Of a DNA stretch of 64,000 bases, positions 59,805-64,000 are shown in pieces. The notes below the pieces were generated by a model. The model saw nothing but the letters and a program-made list of their open reading frames with translations, was not told the origin of the DNA and did not search any database. Source of the stretch: Lachnospiraceae bacterium NSJ-143 (GTDB lineage Bacteria > Bacillota > Clostridia > Lachnospirales > Anaerotignaceae); assembly GCA_022867625.1 (NCBI GenBank), contig JALIFM010000001.1, positions 434,001-498,000 on the forward strand, written 5' to 3'. Both the position numbers and the translations under genes were made by a program. Position 1 is the stretch's first letter. Every line of letters starts with the position of its first letter.

Positions 59805-60368
59805 TTATATAAGTCCGGCAGCGCCAAGAAGTATTCCGGCAGCAGCGGAAAAGGCGATTATAGCTATGGGGTGTATTTTTTTAATGCCTCCCACTGATGA
59901 GATTATAAAAACCGCCAGAGATAAAATAAGTACAGGAACGCTTGGGTTTGCTCCGTTAAAAAACGGGGCAAATACCATTATAAATATTGACACGGCAGAA
60001 GCGGCAATCAAAGCTGTGGCAGCCGGACGAAGGCCTGAAAGGGCGCCCTGTACACAGGGATGTGTATTGTAAGCCTTATAGCAGCCGCAAAGCAGCATTA
60101 TTATAATAAAAGATGGCATAACAACGCCTGTTGTGGCGCACAGAGCACCTAAAATTCCGCCTGTCTGCATGCCGATATATGTTGAGACGTTAATAGAAAA
60201 CGGCCCGGGAGTGCTTTCGCTTATGGCCAGAAAGTTTATAAGGTCCTCAGAGGCCATCCAGCCGTGGCGCACTACCTCGTCCTGTATAAGAGGCAGCATG
60301 GCATAGCCTCCGCCTATTGTGAATGCTCCTATTTTGAAGAATGTAACAAACAAGGTTATATATAACAT
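59805..60368 (-). CDS. chrA: Half-size ChrA-family transporter subunit
   Basis: The protein has 187 residues, one chromate-transporter domain: FKIGAFTIGGGYAMLPLIQDEVV, SESTPGPFSINVSTYIG and PSFIIIMLL with five to six membrane helices. Full-size ChrA has two such domains; here it is encoded as two adjacent genes that probably form a heterodimer. TAATG overlap with the upstream half. The start is the ATG at 60368 behind GGAAGGGAT; earlier starts overlap the partner. Confidence 0.9.
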   Translation of the reverse strand: MLYITLFVTFFKIGAFTIGGGYAMLPLIQDEVVRHGWMASEDLINFLAISESTPGPFSINVSTYIGMQTGGILGALCATTGVVMPSFIIIMLLCGCYKAYNTHPCVQGALSGLRPAATALIAASAVSIFIMVFAPFFNGANPSVPVLILSLAVFIISSVGGIKKIHPIAIIAFSAAAGILLGAAGLI

Positions 60369-60922
60369 TATATCCCTTCCTTTGACGCCAGGGCCTTCAA
60401 TATTCCGGCGACCATGCATATAAGCAGCATGTATATGGCGTTTACCCTGAAAATTGTCACAAATATGAATGTGACGGCCATGAGCAGATAGCTGAATAAG
60501 GTTTTGCTGTAGCTCTTATAGATTGAGAGGAAGGCGTTTATTATAAGCGAAAGCACGCCTATCCTTATTCCGTAAAAGGCATAGCGTACAGTTGGGTGTG
60601 CCCTGAAGGCGTTTATAAAAAGCGAAAGCACGGCAATTATAATAAAAGACGGTATTACAACCCCGAATGTAGCTGACGCTGCACCCCAGAATCCGGCTGC
60701 CCTGAACCCGACAAACGTGGCCATGTTGACAGATATTGAACCTGGGGCGCTCTCACACAGTGAAATTACATCGGCCAGTTCCTCAGCTGAAATAAAATTG
60801 CAGTTGTCAACTATTTCACGCTTTAAAAGGGGAATCATGGCAAATCCCCCTCCAAATGAAAAAAGCCCGATTTTAGAGAATATAAGGAAAAGCTTTGTAA
60901 ACTTGTTCAAAGATTTACTCAT
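60368..60922 (-). CDS. chrA: Half-size ChrA-family transporter subunit
   Basis: The protein has 184 residues: FLIFSKIGLFSFGGGFAMIPLLKREIV, CESAPGSISVNMATFVG and PSFIIIAVLSLF. It is the first of two half-size subunits. The role in anaerobes may be anion transport other than chromate. ATG 60922 lies 8 nt after GAGGG; ATG 60928 and GTG 60931 are possible. Confidence 0.9.
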   Translation of the reverse strand: MSKSLNKFTKLFLIFSKIGLFSFGGGFAMIPLLKREIVDNCNFISAEELADVISLCESAPGSISVNMATFVGFRAAGFWGAASATFGVVIPSFIIIAVLSLFINAFRAHPTVRYAFYGIRIGVLSLIINAFLSIYKSYSKTLFSYLLMAVTFIFVTIFRVNAIYMLLICMVAGILKALASKEGI

Positions 60923-61002
60923 GTTCATCACCCTCTTTACGTTTAGTAATATATTATTAATAAATAATAGTTTAGTGCAGAGTTGGTGCTATGTCAAATT
61001 AT

Positions 61003-61044
61003 AAAAGCCGCTGTAATGAAAAATATTGCATTACAACGGCTTTT
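61003..61044 (-). terminator. Terminator of the M20 peptidase operon
   Basis: AAAAGCCG..GTAATG pairs with CATTAC..CGGCTTTT; the T-rich tail is on the minus side. Confidence 0.75.
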
Positions 61045-61093
61045 ATATGTATTTTTATATTAAAGTTTTCATCTGTATTTTACTGTGGCCTGC

Positions 61094-62269
61094 TTAACGC
61101 ATACAGCCCAAAACGGCGGCGAAGAATGCTGTGCGCTCCTTTATTGAAGGCATATTGACACATTCGTTTACAGTATGTATGTCCTTAAATTCAGCCGAGA
61201 GCGCGTCAACTGTAGGTATTCCAAGTGAGCTGAAATAAGCTCCGTCTGTTGCCCCCGGAACATAAAGCTCCGTTATATCAATGCCCATAATTTCAGCTGG
61301 CTTTTTGAGCAGGGCAAAGGCCTTTGAGTTCTGCTCACCTTTTTCCATTGAAGGAAACAGGGTATGGTAATTGACATTTACTGTGCAGCCCTTAACAGTT
61401 ACACTGTCTTCCAGTGATTTCAGCTTTTTTTCAATGTCGGCAAAGTCTGAGTTCATTGGTATGCCGGCTACACAGAATTCAGCGTGTGCGCTGCCAGCTA
61501 CTATTCCGTTTGGCCTGCCTCCTGAAACAGGTGCTATATTGTAGTAAATTCCCTTTTCGTAATCGTTAAAGCTGTAGAATTCAATTATCTTGTGGGCCAT
61601 CTCAAGTATGGCGCTGCGGCCTTCAAGGTAGGCTATGCCGGCGTGAGCCTCCTTTCCCTCTATATCTATTGTGCCAAGTATAACTCCTCTGCGGGCTGTG
61701 ACAAAACCGGTTTTTCCGTTTTCCTTTTCAGCCCCCTCAAACACAAACGCATAGTCAGCGTCTGACGCCTCCTTAGCATAAAGCCTGCTGCCGGAGGCAG
61801 TGCCGATTTCCTCGTCACAGTTAAATATAAACTCAATTTCCATATTTGGCAGCAGCCCGGCCTCCTGCATGGCCTTTACCGCAAATATTGAAATGACGAC
61901 GCCGCTTTTGCAGTCGGCAATTCCAAGGCCGTAAGCCCAGTCGCCGTCAATATGGAATGGGTGGTTTTGTGTAAAGCCTTCGCCAAAAACAGTGTCAATA
62001 TGGGCGTTGAGCACTATTTTTCCAGCTGGATTTTCAGGCGTTATTCTGGCTGTGATATGGCTTCCCAAGCCCTTTTCGTAATGTATGCCTACATCGGCAC
62101 CCATGCTTAAAAGAAGTTCCTTTAAGATACTTACAATTTCGGAATTTCCTTTCTCGTTTCCCGTTCCGCAGTCTATAGAAGAGAATCTTTTGAGGTAATC
62201 CATCTGCACAGGAAAATATTTTTCTGCACCATTCTTTGCAGCTTCTAAAATTTTACTGTAATCTGACAT
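61094..62269 (-). CDS. M20-family amidohydrolase, possible pyrimidine deformylase (YlmB-like role)
   Basis: The protein has 391 residues. Zinc ligands are seen in NAHIDTVFG (His90, Asp92), GLGIADCKSG (Asp119), FNCDEEIG (catalytic Glu153 and Glu154), the domain linker GKEAHAG, and a C-terminal DIHTVNECV His. The family ranges from carboxypeptidase G2 to deformylases. Its place after a ThiY-like gene under a TPP riboswitch suggests a YlmB-like role: hydrolysing formylaminopyrimidine to salvage thiamine pyrimidine. TAATG overlap with the upstream gene. Confidence 0.82.
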   Translation of the reverse strand: MSDYSKILEAAKNGAEKYFPVQMDYLKRFSSIDCGTGNEKGNSEIVSILKELLLSMGADVGIHYEKGLGSHITARITPENPAGKIVLNAHIDTVFGEGFTQNHPFHIDGDWAYGLGIADCKSGVVISIFAVKAMQEAGLLPNMEIEFIFNCDEEIGTASGSRLYAKEASDADYAFVFEGAEKENGKTGFVTARRGVILGTIDIEGKEAHAGIAYLEGRSAILEMAHKIIEFYSFNDYEKGIYYNIAPVSGGRPNGIVAGSAHAEFCVAGIPMNSDFADIEKKLKSLEDSVTVKGCTVNVNYHTLFPSMEKGEQNSKAFALLKKPAEIMGIDITELYVPGATDGAYFSSLGIPTVDALSAEFKDIHTVNECVNMPSIKERTAFFAAVLGCMR

Positions 62270-63399
62270 TACTGAACGCCTTCTTTCGTTGCTGAATCCG
62301 CATACCCATTTAGATAGTCATCATAATCCTGGTCGATAGCGTCGTACATTATTTCCTGCGGCTCAATTTTGCTCTCAATCAGCCCGTTATCGTAAAGCCA
62401 GTTTATATTCTCCTGAAAAACATTGGCATCCTGTGCCAGGAAGGGCAGAAATTCTTTTTCCATCATAGGCAGGAGTACATCAAGGCTCTTTTTTTCAACA
62501 TCGGGGTCAAGAGGGAAATTTTCCTCGTTCTGGTATTTAAGCAGTATGTCAAGTGTTCCCTCAGGGTCTGTTTTCATATCGTAAAAGCCCCTGAGGCACG
62601 CTTTTAAAAACCTGTGGTATTTTTCGTAATTGTTGTTAACATTTTTTTCGCCGGCCACAAAAACGAGTGCGTAGTAGTTAGGTATACCGTAATCTGACAG
62701 CTTAAAATAGTTCATATCAAAGCCTTCCTTTTCAAGCTGGGGTATCTCATGGTTTACAAAGCAGCCGAATGTGGCGTCAACATTTCCGGTTGTCATACTG
62801 CTCATAAGGTCGAAGCCGACATTTATAAGCTTTACACTGTCCAATGATGCGCCGTCGTTTTCAAGCATTTTTCTGATAACGGCATCGCCAAATTCAGTTG
62901 CTGTATAGCCCAGTTTCTTTCCCTCAAGGTCTTTTGGCCTGTTTATGCCTTTTTCACTGAGAGAGGCTATTATGTCAAGAGAATCCTTTACTACTGAGCC
63001 TATGGAAACCACCGGCACATTCTCGTTTGCTCTGGCGATTATAATATCATTCTGGTAATAAAGTCCGGCGTCGGCTCTTCCGGCTGCTGTGAGGGATATT
63101 GCATCGTTGCTGTTGGCCGGAAACAGTATGTTTACTTTAAGCCCCTCGTCTGCAAAATAGCCCTTGTCAATAGCATCGTATATAAAGGCGTGTATGGCGT
63201 TTGGATACCAGTCAAGGACTAAGTCGAAGTCCTCAAGATTTTCTGTGCTGTTGCCGGTACCTTCATCTGAAGCCATGGCATTTTCAGAGGTGCCCTGTTT
63301 TGGGGCGGAAGAGGAAGCGCTGTCTTTTGAGCCTGAGCAGGCTGTAAGGGGCAGCACCGTTAAAAGGGCGGCCATAAATAATACAATACTTTTTTTCAT
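62269..63399 (-). CDS. ThiY-like (NMT1/THI5-type) substrate-binding lipoprotein
   Basis: The protein has 376 residues. A lipoprotein signal ends at LTAC followed by S. The NMT1/THI5 domain starts LVLDWYPNAIHAFIYDAIDKGYF and has NDAISLTAAGRADAG and LGYTATEFGD. ThiY proteins bind thiamine pyrimidine precursors. The frame runs back through the riboswitch, but ATG 63399 is the start, behind AGGAGGTATT. ThiX and ThiZ transporter partners are not adjacent. Confidence 0.88.
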   Translation of the reverse strand: MKKSIVLFMAALLTVLPLTACSGSKDSASSSAPKQGTSENAMASDEGTGNSTENLEDFDLVLDWYPNAIHAFIYDAIDKGYFADEGLKVNILFPANSNDAISLTAAGRADAGLYYQNDIIIARANENVPVVSIGSVVKDSLDIIASLSEKGINRPKDLEGKKLGYTATEFGDAVIRKMLENDGASLDSVKLINVGFDLMSSMTTGNVDATFGCFVNHEIPQLEKEGFDMNYFKLSDYGIPNYYALVFVAGEKNVNNNYEKYHRFLKACLRGFYDMKTDPEGTLDILLKYQNEENFPLDPDVEKKSLDVLLPMMEKEFLPFLAQDANVFQENINWLYDNGLIESKIEPQEIMYDAIDQDYDDYLNGYADSATKEGVQ

Positions 63400-63430
63400 A
63401 AAAATACCTCCTGTTTTTATTTTGCGGGAA

Positions 63431-63460
63431 TAAAAAAAATCCTTCCGCATACGGAAGGAT
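63431..63460 (-). terminator. TPP riboswitch terminator
   Basis: On the minus strand, ATCCTTCCG and CGGAAGGAT arms, then eight T. Confidence 0.88.
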
Positions 63461-63484
63461 ACTTGAATGTAACTGGTTTTAATA

Positions 63485-63564
63485 CGCTTCCCTACGCTGG
63501 TTTTAACCAACAGGTTCAAAGGGTCAGGTTTTAACCTTCTCAACAATTAATGTTCCCCCGCAAA
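63485..63564 (-). promoter_or_regulatory. TPP (THI-box) riboswitch aptamer
   Basis: On the minus strand: GCGGGGGAACA, TGTTGAGAAGG, then ACCCTTTGAACCTG and ACCAGCGTAGGGAAG, the conserved TPP aptamer segments. It terminates transcription when thiamine pyrophosphate is abundant. Confidence 0.93.
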
Positions 63565-63583
63565 CTTATATTTAACTATGCTT

Positions 63584-63611
63584 ATTATACATTATCCTGA
63601 GAAAATTACAA
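63584..63611 (-). promoter_or_regulatory. Promoter of the TPP-controlled operon
   Basis: On the minus strand, TTGTAA, 16 bp, TATAAT. Confidence 0.6.
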
Positions 63612-63632
63612 CAAAAATTTTATGTTTACAGA

Positions 63633-63665
63633 TAAAAAACAGGGTCCGGTAAACACCGGGCCCTG
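63633..63665 (-). terminator. Terminator of the RND gene
   Basis: On the minus strand, CAGGGCCCGGT and ACCGGACCCTG arms around GTTT, then six T. Confidence 0.85.
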
Positions 63666-63678
63666 AGGATATTTTAAA

Positions 63679-64000
63679 TCAGGCGTTTTCGCCGTTATCC
63701 TTGTATCTTGAACCAAAAAGCTTTCTCTTTGTTTTCTTCTTCACATTCCTGAACCTCAATACCTCAACTGTTGAGTAAAGAACAGGTATGAAGAAAAGTG
63801 TGATAAGTGTGGATATTGAAAGACCGAATATAATGGCTACAGCCATAGGAGCCTGCATTTCAGTACCTTCGCCTATAGCAAGTGCCATAGGAACCATACC
63901 TATAACAGTTGTAAGTGTTGTCATAAGTATAGGCCTGAGCCTGTTAGGTCCGGCTTCCTCAAGGGCCTCGTCGCATTCCATACCTCTTGCTCTGAGCTGG
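63679..64000 (-). CDS. C-terminal end of an RND (AcrB-like) efflux transporter (partial)
   Basis: About 107 C-terminal residues, cut by the window edge. EEAGPNRLRPILMTTLTTVIGMVPMALA and MAVAIIFGLSISTLITLFFIPVLYS are typical of the last helices of AcrB/HAE1-family pumps. A basic cytoplasmic tail follows. The frame continues beyond 64000, so the internal ATG at 63981 is not the start. Such pumps also occur in Gram-positive anaerobes. Substrate unknown. Confidence 0.88.
   Translation of the reverse strand, partial: QLRARGMECDEALEEAGPNRLRPILMTTLTTVIGMVPMALAIGEGTEMQAPMAVAIIFGLSISTLITLFFIPVLYSTVEVLRFRNVKKKTKRKLFGSRYKDNGENA

Noticed and set aside
1-64000. CRISPR arrays, insertion sequences, rRNA genes
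   Set aside because: No regularly spaced repeats, transposase frames or rRNA-like sequence were seen in the window.

Overview
The window reads as a chromosomal segment of an anaerobic, moderately AT-rich Gram-positive bacterium of the class Clostridia. A Lachnospirales-type genome is my best guess, from gene content only. The signs are a single-chain pyruvate:ferredoxin oxidoreductase, ferredoxin-type and radical-SAM enzymes, heavy use of AGG and ATA codons, frequent TTG/GTG starts behind strong AGGAGG sites, and a sporulation-type serine recombinase. There is no rRNA, CRISPR array or recognisable insertion sequence; one tRNA is present.

Positions 1-10,500 are the late half of a contractile-tail prophage or phage-tail-like particle of the PBSX (xkd) type: tape measure, LysM tail protein, baseplate hub, spike-region and wedge proteins, two fibre proteins sharing a head domain, a polyglycine adhesin, then holin and an M15 endolysin. 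No integrase or attachment site is visible, so prophage and tailocin cannot be told apart here. From 10,566 to 22,835 lie housekeeping and stress genes: a DEDDh exonuclease, a YtrA-type GntR/ABC operon with its operator, a MerR regulator with a 19-bp-spacer promoter, a BlaI/M56 pair, an aminotransferase, and an operon of metallophosphoesterase, DUF3842, MntP and a homocysteine-methyltransferase-like protein. nifJ and an AgrE/LOR-SDH-like gene follow.

Positions 28,042-35,075 hold a compact type IV pilus-like operon with one PilT-like ATPase, PilC and four small pilin-like proteins; a secreted transglutaminase; and a SARP/BTAD regulator carrying a degenerate GGDEF domain behind a long leader. 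Next are a P-type ATPase under a yybP-ykoY (Mn2+) riboswitch, a methyltransferase plus Opp/Nik-type ABC transporter operon behind a possible attenuator, a radical SAM protein, tRNA-Gly, an aldo/keto reductase and a D,D-carboxypeptidase.

Positions 48,962-55,627 form a comEA, response regulator, histidine kinase, GerMN, comEC, holA operon. With the pilus operon it suggests a DNA-uptake capacity. A sporulation-type serine recombinase then abuts the C-terminal remnant of a polysaccharide deacetylase gene, broken at its PPR motif. The right end carries a HAD phosphatase, two unknown genes, a split ChrA pair, a TPP-riboswitch operon of a ThiY-like binding protein and a YlmB-like M20 amidohydrolase, and the end of an RND efflux pump.

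Most plausible new biology: the pilus-like operon with the competence operon, the methyltransferase/Opp operon with its leader, the recombinase/deacetylase junction, and the SARP-GGDEF regulator with its partner.
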